Source: an uncultured Alphaproteobacteria bacterium (GTDB lineage Bacteria; Pseudomonadota; Alphaproteobacteria; Micavibrionales; Micavibrionaceae). Taken from it: a DNA stretch of 17,502 nt. The notes below the pieces were generated by a model that had not been told where the DNA came from, did not search any database, and was given only the letters and a program-made list of their open reading frames with translations. Shown one piece after another: positions 1 to 8,259 of this stretch. The stretch is from the NCBI GenBank assembly GCA_946480475.1, contig CAMLJM010000041.1, positions 1 through 17,502 on the forward strand, written 5' to 3'. A program made the translations under genes and the position numbers. Position 1 is the first letter of the stretch. The number at the start of each line of letters is the position of its first letter.

Positions 1-1912
1 GTCTGGCGCCAGCCAGATTGTTTCTCTGCTGCTGATTGGCGGCCACCATTTCCGGTGCAGGGGCTGGTTCTTCCGGTGTCGGTGCTGCTGGTGCACCGCT
101 AGCGGCAGCGGCGAAGGGGGGACCTAACTTTGCGGATGCTGTAACCGTGGGTTCTGCTGCGGAACCGTTTACACGGGATGTGTTATCCGTGGTGGCTTCT
201 ACTTTTGCTACGGGTGAAGCGGAGACTTCAGTGGTTGCCTTCGCTGCTATTGTTGCGGGCGCAGAGGTTTCAGCCTTCACTTCTTGTTTAGCTGTCGCCT
301 TCTTATTTTCTAAATTCGCTTCATAAGCCTCTCTCATGTAAGTGGGCATAGCTTTCTTCATTTCATCGGCATTTTTGAATTCACCTTTTTGCAGGCGGTC
401 TCTGAAGTCAGTACTTTCTTTAAGCTTGGCTTCTAGAATTTCTAGCTTTTTCTCCTCCTTTTTAATTTCGGCATCTGTCTTGGTGCCTTCGGCTTTCAGT
501 CTTTCAATGTATTCTTCACGGTCCTTGATCTTCTCTTCAATCTTCTTGATATGTTCTTCAAGCTTAGGAATATCCTCAGGGCTAAGACCTAATTTTGCAG
601 CCTGCTCTTGAAGCTTGCTGCGGCTTTCGTCTGCCTTTTTCATCTTTTTATTCAATGCAGAATCGCCAACACCTTCTTGGTCTGCCTGTTCTAAGGCTGC
701 ATCTTGTAATGCGATCAGTTTATCACGATCCGGTAGAACATCTTCGGCTTTGACGTCGGCGTCGGCTAATGCTTTATCAATACGCTTCTTTTCTTCAGCG
801 GATACTTCGAAGCCCATCATATTGACGTATTTAATTTGTCCATCAGGTGTCTTCTTATAAAGAACCATCTGATTCATGTCATAAATACCGCCGGCTTCTT
901 TATCAGAAAGTTTTTGTTTCTGACCGTCTTCACCTACACGATACTTAACAGGCTTTCCGTCTTCCATGACAGTCATGATGACGTCTTTGCCATCAAGTTT
1001 TAGTGTCGCGTCCTGCATTTTGCCGAATTCTTTACGAATTTCTTCGTTACGATTGTAGGCACTATCAAGATCTGCTTCATCTTCCTTGTTTTGGTCGCGT
1101 GTCTTTTTCAGATCTTCCAAATCACCGCGACGTTCTTTATCTTTTTCCAGTTCGGTCGTTTCGGCTCCAATTTCGGCGTTAATTTCTTCGCGACGTGTTT
1201 CTAATATTGAAATACGCTCGCGTGTCTGATCACGCTCAATTTCAAGTTCACGTATCTGATTGTTAACTGTATCAAGTGCAACTGCGTATTCCATAGACTG
1301 CATAAAGGCTCTTTGCTGTTGTTCAGCCAGGTATTGCTCGGCAAGGTCGGCAGCATTATTGCGATCACTACCAGAGTCGTTCTCTATATGACGTTCCAGT
1401 TCTGCCAGTTGGTGGCGCGCGCGGCGTCCTGCTTCACCACCTTTACCCAGCTGGAATTCAAAATTGGATTCCGGTTCCATATCTTCTGGCTTTGCGTGCG
1501 CCATAGCGCGTTGGTTACTGCTGAGTACGCCTGCTGCAACAACCGGCGCGAACTGAGGCGGCACAACGATGGGCTGTTTTACCTTGGGGGTTTCTTGTTT
1601 CGGTTCTACTGCTTCTACCGCGCCTTGTTCTGGCTGCTTATCATCATCAATAGTAGCGGCCTCGGCTTTAACGGCGTGTGGTTTATCTTGCTGTGGTGTT
1701 TGCTTATCAGGGGTGGCTGTATCCAGCTTTGCGGCCGTCACTGTCGCCTTGGGAGTCACGGGTTCTTTTGCGGCGGGCGCTAAAAAAAGGCTTTTAAGGT
1801 CGCCCTTGCTCCAGTCCATCACGCGGCCTGTTCCTGGAACAGCGCCAGACAGCGGTTTTGCACTTACATTTGCGGCTCTGTTGTAGCCATTTTCTTGTTT
1901 AAATTCAGACAC
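1..1912 (-). CDS. large coiled-coil protein, C-terminus beyond window (hypothetical)
   Basis: The - strand reads open from a GTG at 1912 to the left edge, giving 637 complete codons without a stop. An in-frame TGA lies three codons upstream of the GTG, so this is the most upstream usable start; a GGGG run lies about 11 bases before it, and an ATG codon some 30 residues in is an alternative. Residues about 40-150 are Ala/Pro/Lys/Gln-rich and look disordered. Residues about 165-300 are charged heptad-like helix (many Glu, Lys, Arg, Leu), a likely coiled coil. A compact segment follows with DGK, VMEDGKPVKYRV and YKKTPDGQIKYVNMMG motifs. A second charged helical region (about 400-530) leads to an Ala/Thr/Pro/Val-rich tail. 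I saw no cysteine, signal peptide or membrane segment. I do not recognise the family. A structural or scaffold role is only an inference from the coiled coil. It is divergent from sucC. Confidence 0.8.
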   Translation of the reverse strand, partial: MSEFKQENGYNRAANVSAKPLSGAVPGTGRVMDWSKGDLKSLFLAPAAKEPVTPKATVTAAKLDTATPDKQTPQQDKPHAVKAEAATIDDDKQPEQGAVEAVEPKQETPKVKQPIVVPPQFAPVVAAGVLSSNQRAMAHAKPEDMEPESNFEFQLGKGGEAGRRARHQLAELERHIENDSGSDRNNAADLAEQYLAEQQQRAFMQSMEYAVALDTVNNQIRELEIERDQTRERISILETRREEINAEIGAETTELEKDKERRGDLEDLKKTRDQNKEDEADLDSAYNRNEEIRKEFGKMQDATLKLDGKDVIMTVMEDGKPVKYRVGEDGQKQKLSDKEAGGIYDMNQMVLYKKTPDGQIKYVNMMGFEVSAEEKKRIDKALADADVKAEDVLPDRDKLIALQDAALEQADQEGVGDSALNKKMKKADESRSKLQEQAAKLGLSPEDIPKLEEHIKKIEEKIKDREEYIERLKAEGTKTDAEIKKEEKKLEILEAKLKESTDFRDRLQKGEFKNADEMKKAMPTYMREAYEANLENKKATAKQEVKAETSAPATIAAKATTEVSASPVAKVEATTDNTSRVNGSAAEPTVTASAKLGPPFAAAASGAPAAPTPEEPAPAPEMVAANQQQRNNLAGAR

Positions 1913-1999
1913 GTTAATTCAATTCCCCACAGAATTACGCATGCTCGCGTAACCCTATAATCAAGGAAAAAGGTTAAAAACGCGTTACATTATGGTAAA

Positions 2000-2019
2000 T
2001 TAGATACAATTTTATCTAA
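2000..2019. promoter_or_regulatory. 20-bp palindrome, possible operator
   Basis: TTAGATA (2000-2006) and TATCTAA (2013-2019) are perfect 7-base inverted arms around the spacer CAATTT. The element overlaps a TACAAT (2005-2010, possible -10 toward sucC) and the TAAAAT of the - strand candidate promoter. A dimeric regulator acting on both promoters would fit, but no specific regulator is recognised. Confidence 0.3.
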
Positions 2020-2036
2020 CTTTCATCTCTCGTTAA
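2009..2036 (-). promoter_or_regulatory. candidate sigma70-type promoter for the coiled-coil gene
   Basis: On the - strand TTAACG (2036-2031) and TAAAAT (2014-2009) are separated by 16 bases, matching the -35/-10 consensus at four and five of six positions. This would start transcription about 90-100 bases upstream of the GTG at 1912. It was judged by eye only. Confidence 0.3.
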
Positions 2037-2094
2037 GGGAAAGGCCCTTTCTGGCGCTGCAACAGGGTTGATGGGGCGGGAAAGACGGGGTATT

Positions 2095-2116
2095 TAAAGG
2101 GCTGTCCTTTATTTTT
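2095..2116 (+). terminator. terminator-like hairpin in the sucC leader
   Basis: TAAAGG (2095-2100) pairs perfectly with CCTTTA (2106-2111) around a GCTGT loop, and five T residues follow. The stem is short and AT-rich. It ends 23 bases before the sucC start, so it could be an attenuator or simply chance. Confidence 0.25.
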
Positions 2117-2139
2117 AAGAAATCCCCGGGGTCGATCCT

Positions 2140-3342
<1,203 letters not shown>

Positions 3343-3375
3343 TCTGGCGGTGCCATAATATAGAAATTTGATATT

Positions 3376-3411
3376 ACGGGCCTACCTGCGCTATGGTGGG
3401 CCCGTTGCTTT
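3376..3411 (+). terminator. probable terminator downstream of sucC
   Basis: ACGGGCCTACC (3376-3386) pairs over 11 bases with GGTGGGCCCGT (3395-3405), with one G-U pair and an 8-base loop. The stem is strong and GC-rich. The T tract after it is short (TTGCTTT), so termination may be partial. Confidence 0.65.
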
Positions 3412-3452
3412 AAAAAGATAAAAAGAATAAGACAGGGATTACGGAGTTTATT

Positions 3453-3935
3453 ATGTCGTTTGCGTTGAAGAGTACAGCGTTAGCTTTCGATCCTGAGGGC
3501 CAGGCGCGCCAGGATAATGCGGATCGCCTTGCGCAGATCGGCGAAGCCTACGCTCATGGCCGGGATGTCAGTTTTGCTGGCGTGCAGAAGCATATGCGGT
3601 TCTCCTGGGAAAAGGCTTCGGCGCCGATCGAAGATCTGGTTGAATCTCTTTACGGCTACTTTGAAACAGCTGCTGCTGTGAGAGTTGCGGGTGGTGGTTC
3701 TGCGCCATTCAATAAAGAATCCGTACAATTGTCTGTTCATTTAGAACCGGCCATGTGCACGATGAACAATGACGGATACGGGAATGGACTGGCTTTATTG
3801 GGGCGCTATCTACAGGATCCACGCTTTCAGGCTATTTGCACGCAGCATGAAGTGACAGATGTGTATACGCCTGGTAATGACCTGCGTGTGCAGGATCGCC
3901 GTGTGCAGCATCATAACCAGCCACGTCCGCTATAA
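3453..3935 (+). CDS. hypothetical protein, 160 aa
   Basis: The ATG at 3453 has a good Shine-Dalgarno (GGAG with six intervening bases) and the reading frame is open for 160 residues, which supports a real gene. It has no signal peptide or membrane segment, so it is probably cytoplasmic. The N-terminal half (residues about 15-70) is likely helical, with Glu, Ala and Arg. The middle has a Gly-rich turn (RVAGGGSAPFNKES) and then a hydrophobic stretch. The C-terminus (about 135-160) is polar, with many Arg, Gln and His residues. Two cysteines are present (CTMNNDG and AICTQHE). I do not recognise the family. It lies after the sucC hairpin and converges on the wall-hydrolase gene, with only 15 bases between the two stop codons. 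Nothing in the context gives it a role. Confidence 0.75.
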   Translation: MSFALKSTALAFDPEGQARQDNADRLAQIGEAYAHGRDVSFAGVQKHMRFSWEKASAPIEDLVESLYGYFETAAAVRVAGGGSAPFNKESVQLSVHLEPAMCTMNNDGYGNGLALLGRYLQDPRFQAICTQHEVTDVYTPGNDLRVQDRRVQHHNQPRPL

Positions 3936-3950
3936 GCGGTTGAATGTTTT
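3927..3950 (+). terminator. weak hairpin between convergent genes
   Basis: CCGCT (3927-3931) and AGCGG (3935-3939) can pair around ATA, and a run of six T residues follows (3947-3952). The stem is only five base pairs and includes the stop codon of the upstream gene, so this is a weak terminator candidate. Confidence 0.3.
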
Positions 3951-5705
3951 TTAGGGTTTAGGGACAAAACCTGTCTGGGCAACATGCATGCCGGGTGGCA
4001 CCAATGCTGGCGTATTGCCCATGATGCGCATCTTGCTGTTATAAACTTCTTCTACGGTATAAGGCTTATTGCGCTTACCATCTTCAAAAAACACGTTCAT
4101 ATTGGTTCCGCCACTGTAATTTACGCGTTCAGCGTATATATAAGCAGGATCTTTGCGTGCTTTGGGGTCAGCAGCTGCGCGTATAAGATCTTTGGCAATA
4201 GCAGCGCCCGTATAATGCGCCAGCGATGAATCGGCAAAATTCGGTGTGCGACCGATCAATCCTTTTAGGTAAGTCAGGTCTGTCTTCACATGAGCGGCGC
4301 ACAGAGGAATGGCTATACTAGGATCAAAACGCAATTTTAGGATTTGGCTCTCATTGTCGCCAGCCGTGTAAATCGTGCGGTTCGCTCCTTCGATTGCTTT
4401 AATTTGATCAGCGTATTGAGCAAAACCCAAACGGTAACCATGTTGCTTCATATCAATTAAGAACGTCTGTTCGGTGAATTGGCAAAGACCGGCAGCGCCT
4501 TTGTCAGATACAGACATCAAGTTGAATTGCCCGCTCTTGTTGCGGCCGACTTCCTTGCCGAACAATTGAGGAAGTAAGTGCGGATGCAGGCCCTCGCGTG
4601 CAGATGACTCATTGATCAAGGCATTGATTCGATCAGGTGAGACATTGGTTGTTGAAGATGAGCTTGCCTGTGAAAAGGCTGAGCCAATCGCTGGTGTTGG
4701 TACTGCAGCTGCTGATTTTGCAACTTTCAGCGGATCAACAGGTTTGTCATTTTTGCGAATTTCAAAATGCAGGTGCGGCCCTGTGGCCCAACCTGTGGCG
4801 CCTACATAGCCGATCAAGTCGCCTTGCTTGATTCTTGTGCCGGGCCTGACCCCTTTTGCAAACTTGCTCAAGTGGGCATACAAAGATTGTGTCGCTCCGG
4901 AATGTGCCAGACGTACCGTGTTGCCGTACCCATCTTCCCATCCGTTTTGTTCAATAATGCCATCACTGACAGCATAAACAGGCGTACCATGAGGCGCTTT
5001 GAAGTCCACGCCATCATGGTGCTTCATTTTTTTACGGATAGGGTGGAATAAGCGGCCAAAACCACGAGAGGGTTTATAATCTGTAAGCTCGTATGCTTCC
5101 AGCGGTGATATCATGCCCGCGAGATCAGTGGCTGGTAATTCCACTTCCATGCGTTCACGTCTTGAGGGTTTGCGTGCTCTGGCTGTGTGTGCTGGTGCTT
5201 CTGCTGCGGGCGGCACTTCGTATGCCTGCGGTGGATGCGTGTAGGACGGACCTGTGCCCATGACCGGGGTTGATGCTTCATTTTGTGCGGCATCGTCAGG
5301 GTTAGCCGGTGTTTTTATCAAGCTCGTGAATGCAAACAACATGGCCGCTGCCGTGGCTACGGCTGCCCCACTCAGAGCCAGTTTGGCACGGCCAGAAAGA
5401 TTTGGCAGTGATGGCAAAGCCGGTAAGGAAGGCCATGATGCATTTCGGAACAGATTGCTAAGCTTGAAGTTTGCCCAACGGTTTTCTGAAGCTTCGGGTG
5501 CCGGTGTTGGTTCCGGCGTAATGTGCATATGCTGATGGCGGTGAGAATCGGTGCGGGGTTGCGTTGCTGGGCGGTCAGCGGGGCGGCTGGCAGCAGGTCT
5601 GACTGTGGATGCGGCGGAAACAGGGCTTCCCGGGGAATGGAGTTCCCATCCCGGAATCTGGCGCAGAGTCGATTTTCTCTGCCTACCTTGTTGATTTTCC
5701 GCCAT
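3951..5705 (-). CDS. membrane-anchored M23 peptidase fused to lytic-transglycosylase-like domain
   Basis: This is a predicted bifunctional peptidoglycan hydrolase of 584 residues. The N-terminal 105 residues are Pro/Arg/His-rich and lack a cleavable signal. A single hydrophobic segment (about 108-130) should anchor it in the inner membrane with the rest in the periplasm. After a Pro/Ala linker comes an M23/LytM domain (about 205-325) with intact zinc and catalytic residues: H230 and D234 in HDGVD, H278 in SLYAHL, and H313 in HLHFE. After a Ser/Thr linker, residues about 358-540 resemble the lysozyme-like SLT fold: E385 in GKEVG is the likely catalytic acid, followed by SDKGAAGLCQFTEQTF (400-415). 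It would cut both stem-peptide cross-links and glycan strands. I chose ATG 5705 (MAENQQGRQRKS) because the N-terminus is natural there. A GTG at 5798 preceded by GGGGAG would add 31 residues and cannot be excluded. Confidence 0.9.
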   Translation of the reverse strand: MAENQQGRQRKSTLRQIPGWELHSPGSPVSAASTVRPAASRPADRPATQPRTDSHRHQHMHITPEPTPAPEASENRWANFKLSNLFRNASWPSLPALPSLPNLSGRAKLALSGAAVATAAAMLFAFTSLIKTPANPDDAAQNEASTPVMGTGPSYTHPPQAYEVPPAAEAPAHTARARKPSRRERMEVELPATDLAGMISPLEAYELTDYKPSRGFGRLFHPIRKKMKHHDGVDFKAPHGTPVYAVSDGIIEQNGWEDGYGNTVRLAHSGATQSLYAHLSKFAKGVRPGTRIKQGDLIGYVGATGWATGPHLHFEIRKNDKPVDPLKVAKSAAAVPTPAIGSAFSQASSSSTTNVSPDRINALINESSAREGLHPHLLPQLFGKEVGRNKSGQFNLMSVSDKGAAGLCQFTEQTFLIDMKQHGYRLGFAQYADQIKAIEGANRTIYTAGDNESQILKLRFDPSIAIPLCAAHVKTDLTYLKGLIGRTPNFADSSLAHYTGAAIAKDLIRAAADPKARKDPAYIYAERVNYSGGTNMNVFFEDGKRNKPYTVEEVYNSKMRIMGNTPALVPPGMHVAQTGFVPKP

Positions 5706-5936
5706 TTTTACTGCACTCACCGCTGAGTTATCAGTTACACACACTTTACTCTTATGAAAATAATTTTGTACTAATATATCAATATTCCCCTGAAACACAA
5801 GGAAAATCTCCCCGTGGGCCCTTGGGTTTCCGTGCTTTTACGGGTTGATTTGTGCCTGCGGCTTTCATACAAAAGGAGGCGCGCTTTTGCGCTGCAAACA
5901 GATCGTTTCTATCAAGACCACCTATCCGGAGTAATC
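5706..5936. promoter_or_regulatory. divergent intergenic region between wall-hydrolase gene and sucD
   Basis: This 231-bp region separates the two divergent starts. Its AT-rich part (about 5730-5795) should contain the promoters, but I could not pick one convincing -35/-10 pair. The sucD-proximal part is GC-richer, with small self-complementary segments (CCGT/ACGG at about 5830-5843; GCGC/GCGC at about 5880-5892) and a strong unassigned Shine-Dalgarno, AAGGAGG (5873-5879). Confidence 0.45.
5887..5934 (+). other. possible 15-codon leader ORF upstream of sucD
   Basis: A consensus AAGGAGG (5873-5879) sits 57 bases before the sucD ATG, too far away to serve it. Seven bases after it is a TTG that opens a 15-codon frame, [15 protein letters not shown], ending in TAA at 5932-5934, two bases before the sucD ATG. 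Translation of this frame could couple to sucD. The peptide has no obvious attenuation codon run. It may be coincidence. Confidence 0.2.
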
Positions 5937-6812
5937 ATGGCCGTTCTGATCGACAAAAACACCAAAGTTATCTGCCAGGGCTTCACCGGCTCTCAGGGGA
6001 CATTCCATTCCGAGCAGGCGATTGCTTACGGCACCAAAATGGTTGGTGGTGTTACACCGGGTAAGGGCGGATCCAAGCATTTGGACCTGCCGGTGTTTGA
6101 TACAGTGCGCGAAGCCCGTGAAAAAACAGGCGCTGATGCGACCGTGATTTACGTACCGCCACCATTCGCCGCTGACGCCATCCTGGAAGCGATTGATGCT
6201 GAATTCCCGCTTGCGATCTGCATTACCGAAGGTATCCCTGTGCTGGATATGGTGAAGGTTAAACGCGCGCTGCAAGGTTCCAAGACACGTCTGATCGGCC
6301 CTAACTGCCCCGGTGTGATCACCCCCGGTGAATGCAAGATCGGCATCATGCCGGGACATATCCATAAGCGCGGCAAGATCGGTATCGTATCCCGTTCTGG
6401 TACGCTGACATACGAAGCTGTTCACCAAACAACAGCGAACGGTTTGGGCCAGACGACATGTATAGGTATCGGCGGTGATCCTGTGAACGGCACCAATTTC
6501 ATCGACTGCCTGCAAATGTTCCTGGATGATCCGGAAACAGAGGGCATCCTGATGATCGGTGAGATCGGCGGCAGTGCTGAAGCGGATGCAGCCCAGTTCT
6601 ACAAAGAACAGAAGAAGAAAAAGCCAATTGCTGGTTTTATTGCCGGTGTTACAGCCCCTAAAGGTAAACGTATGGGACATGCCGGCGCTATTATTTCCGG
6701 TGGTAACGACACGGCGGAAGCCAAAGTGGCAGCGATGAAATCTGCTGGATTTGTCGTATCTGACAATCCATCTGGTCTGGGCGATGCCATCGCCAAGGCT
6801 ATGGCTGCCTAA
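5937..6812 (+). CDS. sucD: succinyl-CoA synthetase (ADP/GDP-forming) subunit alpha
   Basis: This is the alpha subunit of succinyl-CoA synthetase. It binds CoA and carries the phosphohistidine intermediate, pairing with SucC. The frame encodes 291 residues, the usual family length. It begins [21 protein letters not shown], the canonical CoA-binding Rossmann start with GFTGSQG (15-21). [14 protein letters not shown] (44-57), [10 protein letters not shown] (96-105) and [16 protein letters not shown] (121-136) are typical. The active-site histidine is H248 in [10 protein letters not shown], preceded by [12 protein letters not shown]. The ATG at 5937 has GGAG seven bases upstream. An in-frame GTG at 5814 would add a non-homologous 41-residue extension and was rejected. 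The gene is separated from sucC by about 2.6 kb, whereas the two are normally adjacent or overlapping. Confidence 0.98.
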   Translation: MAVLIDKNTKVICQGFTGSQGTFHSEQAIAYGTKMVGGVTPGKGGSKHLDLPVFDTVREAREKTGADATVIYVPPPFAADAILEAIDAEFPLAICITEGIPVLDMVKVKRALQGSKTRLIGPNCPGVITPGECKIGIMPGHIHKRGKIGIVSRSGTLTYEAVHQTTANGLGQTTCIGIGGDPVNGTNFIDCLQMFLDDPETEGILMIGEIGGSAEADAAQFYKEQKKKKPIAGFIAGVTAPKGKRMGHAGAIISGGNDTAEAKVAAMKSAGFVVSDNPSGLGDAIAKAMAA

Positions 6813-6836
6813 GCTGTTTGGATTTTTGCGGGCGTC

Positions 6837-6912
6837 TATCGTAAATTTCAGCGCTTCCGGTGCTCACGTACCTTAAAGTACGCTGCGCTCCGGTTCTCGA
6901 AGTTCGCGGATA
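6837..6912. repeat. long imperfect inverted repeat downstream of sucD
   Basis: The core pairs CCGGTGCTCACGTAC (6857-6871) with GTACGCTGCGCTCCGG (6878-6893) around a CTTAAA loop, with two mismatches and one bulged C. Outside it, AATTTC (6844-6849) can pair with GAAGTT (6899-6904) through one G-U, and TATC (6837-6840) with GATA (6909-6912). No T tract follows, so it does not look like a simple terminator. It may be a dispersed intergenic palindromic repeat or an RNA-stabilising hairpin. Only one copy lies in this window. Confidence 0.6.
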
Positions 6913-7014
6913 TCCACCACCCAAAAGCCCAAACATGTATTCTTCGGGCTTCTTGATCTTTTCTAAAGACGGTAAGTCGGTTACACTTTCCGGGTTATAA
7001 CGCCGGAGGGAATA

Positions 7015-7611
7015 ATGGCCTATCTCGATCATTTCAATGCAGAACAGCGTGAACTGTTGATCAAGCTGCCTTACCGGGCGGGCTTATGGATTAGCGCCAG
7101 CGATACGACCGGCGGCAGCGATTCCGATGAAGCTGAAAGACAGGCTCTCGCGAATATTGTGCGGGGCTTTACTGAAGATTTTCTGAAATCTGAATTTGTG
7201 GAAGAGGTGATGCGCGCCACGGTGCAGCAGCGCGATCAGTGGGATAGCTGGAGCCATAACGTTGATGCCATCCCGGACGAAGTACGTCGTGGGATTGAAA
7301 TTGCCGCTTTGTATGTGGACCACAAACATGTGTCAGCTTTCAAGCACAGCCTGGTGGATGTGGCGATGACGGTGGCGATGGCTTATCGTGAATTTGATGA
7401 ATCCACACCGTTTGCCGCGCAAATGCGCATCTATTCCAAATTCTGGATTGAATATCTGCGTTCGTATGTGAAGAAAACGCAACCGCCAATTATGGATCAA
7501 TACCTGAACATCAGTGCGGATGAACATAAGGCGCTGGATAAACTGACAGCCGCATTGCGTATGAATGATGTGGAAGGTCTGGAACCGGTAGAGGAAACAG
7601 AGGCTGCTTAA
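7015..7611 (+). CDS. hypothetical protein, first of a tandem paralogous pair
   Basis: The gene has 198 codons and an excellent Shine-Dalgarno (GGAGGG, four bases before ATG). It has no signal peptide or clear membrane helix, so it is probably cytoplasmic and largely alpha-helical. I do not recognise a named family. Its sequence clearly matches the next gene along its length: LLIKLPYRAGLWISASD (14-30), FVEEVM (61-66), QRDQW (72-76), IPDEVRRGIE (86-95) and AYREFD (123-128) all have counterparts there. The conserved LPYRAGLW block near the N-terminus is the best family marker. The C-terminus is acidic (EPVEETEAA). It lies between sucD and sucA on the same strand, five bases before its paralogue, so the two should be co-transcribed. 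A role linked to the 2-oxoglutarate dehydrogenase complex is possible from position alone. Confidence 0.88.
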   Translation: MAYLDHFNAEQRELLIKLPYRAGLWISASDTTGGSDSDEAERQALANIVRGFTEDFLKSEFVEEVMRATVQQRDQWDSWSHNVDAIPDEVRRGIEIAALYVDHKHVSAFKHSLVDVAMTVAMAYREFDESTPFAAQMRIYSKFWIEYLRSYVKKTQPPIMDQYLNISADEHKALDKLTAALRMNDVEGLEPVEETEAA

Positions 7612-7616
7612 TCTCC

Positions 7617-8189
7617 ATGTTTCTGGAAGCGTTCACGGAAGAAGAAAAAAACCTGCTGGTTTCGTTGCCTTATCGTGCGGGTCTGTGGGTGAGCCTGGCC
7701 GACGAAAAAGGCGCTGGTGCCGCACGTGCACATGAATTGAAAGCCATAGAGAAAGTGATCGCCAAGTTATCGGAAGGTATGTTTGCCTCTGCTTTTGTGC
7801 ATGAAGTGATGGCTGAAACTCACCTGCGTCGTGAGCAGTGGCCCACATGGGGTCTGCAGGTAGGGACTGTACCTGAGGATGCGCGCCAGGCTGTGGCAGC
7901 GATGAAGGTAAAGGCTATGCCGCAGGATGCTGAAGCCTATGTGCAAACCATCATGAAGATTGCTTATGAAACTGCGTATGCCTTCCGTGAATTTGACCCT
8001 TCAGCCAGCATACCGATTCGCATCTGGGTCGGTTTGAAGCTCCTTTGGGAGGCCTTTATCCGCACCGGCAACAAGGATTACCGGGTTGAAAGTGTTGCCA
8101 ATATCAGTCTTGCGGAAGAGGAAGCGATTGCCGTTCTGGCGGAAGCTCTGACTCTGGTGCAGGACGTGGCGGAAGCCCCGATTTCCTGA
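7617..8189 (+). CDS. hypothetical protein, second of a tandem paralogous pair
   Basis: The frame encodes 190 residues starting five bases after the stop of its paralogue. No good Shine-Dalgarno directly precedes ATG 7617, which suggests translation by coupling to the upstream gene. Conserved blocks shared with the neighbour are LLVSLPYRAGLWVSLAD (13-29), FVHEVM (60-65), RREQW (71-75), VPEDARQAV (85-93) and AFREFD (122-127). The pair has diverged strongly between these blocks, so the duplication is old. Like its neighbour, the protein appears soluble, helical and without cysteine. I do not recognise the family. The gap before sucA is 140 bases and contains a possible promoter, so sucA need not depend on read-through from this pair. 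Confidence 0.86.
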   Translation: MFLEAFTEEEKNLLVSLPYRAGLWVSLADEKGAGAARAHELKAIEKVIAKLSEGMFASAFVHEVMAETHLRREQWPTWGLQVGTVPEDARQAVAAMKVKAMPQDAEAYVQTIMKIAYETAYAFREFDPSASIPIRIWVGLKLLWEAFIRTGNKDYRVESVANISLAEEEAIAVLAEALTLVQDVAEAPIS

Positions 8190-8259
8190 TCTTTCTGAAA
8201 ACTTACGTAAATCGACGTGAATGCTCTGAAAATGAGGTTCTCAAGGCGGTCTTCTATCC

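Larger units (their letters stand above)
1913..2139. promoter_or_regulatory. divergent intergenic region between coiled-coil gene and sucC
   Basis: This 227-bp gap serves both the - strand coiled-coil gene and sucC. Its AT-rich centre (about 1955-2030) contains promoter-like hexamers on both strands and a short palindrome. The sucC-proximal part (2035-2116) contains complementary segments that could form alternative hairpins. No small gene is evident here. Confidence 0.5.

Noticed and set aside
36..1886. Several + strand open frames (36-326, 342-611, 615-860, 1313-1783, 1569-1886)
   Set aside because: They are antisense to the continuous - strand coiled-coil frame. Their Ser/Phe/Ala-rich, low-complexity translations are what the complement of Glu/Lys/Ala-rich coding DNA gives.
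5706..5798. Upstream GTG start (5798) for the wall-hydrolase gene
   Set aside because: Not firmly excluded, as it has a GGGGAG nine bases upstream. The added 31 residues are encoded by AT-rich DNA that looks like promoter sequence, and MAENQQGRQRKS is a more natural N-terminus.
5814..5936. Upstream GTG start for sucD at 5814
   Set aside because: The added 41 residues are unlike any SucD N-terminus, and ATG 5937 gives the canonical start with its own Shine-Dalgarno.
5922..6680. 252-aa - strand open frame antisense to sucD
   Set aside because: It lies wholly within sucD, its translation is rich in His, Cys, Arg and Thr without recognisable domains, and sucD is certain.
6925..6951. AAGCCC/GGGCTT inverted repeat as a sucD terminator
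   Set aside because: The stem is only six bases with a 15-base loop and no clean T tract, so it is too weak to call.
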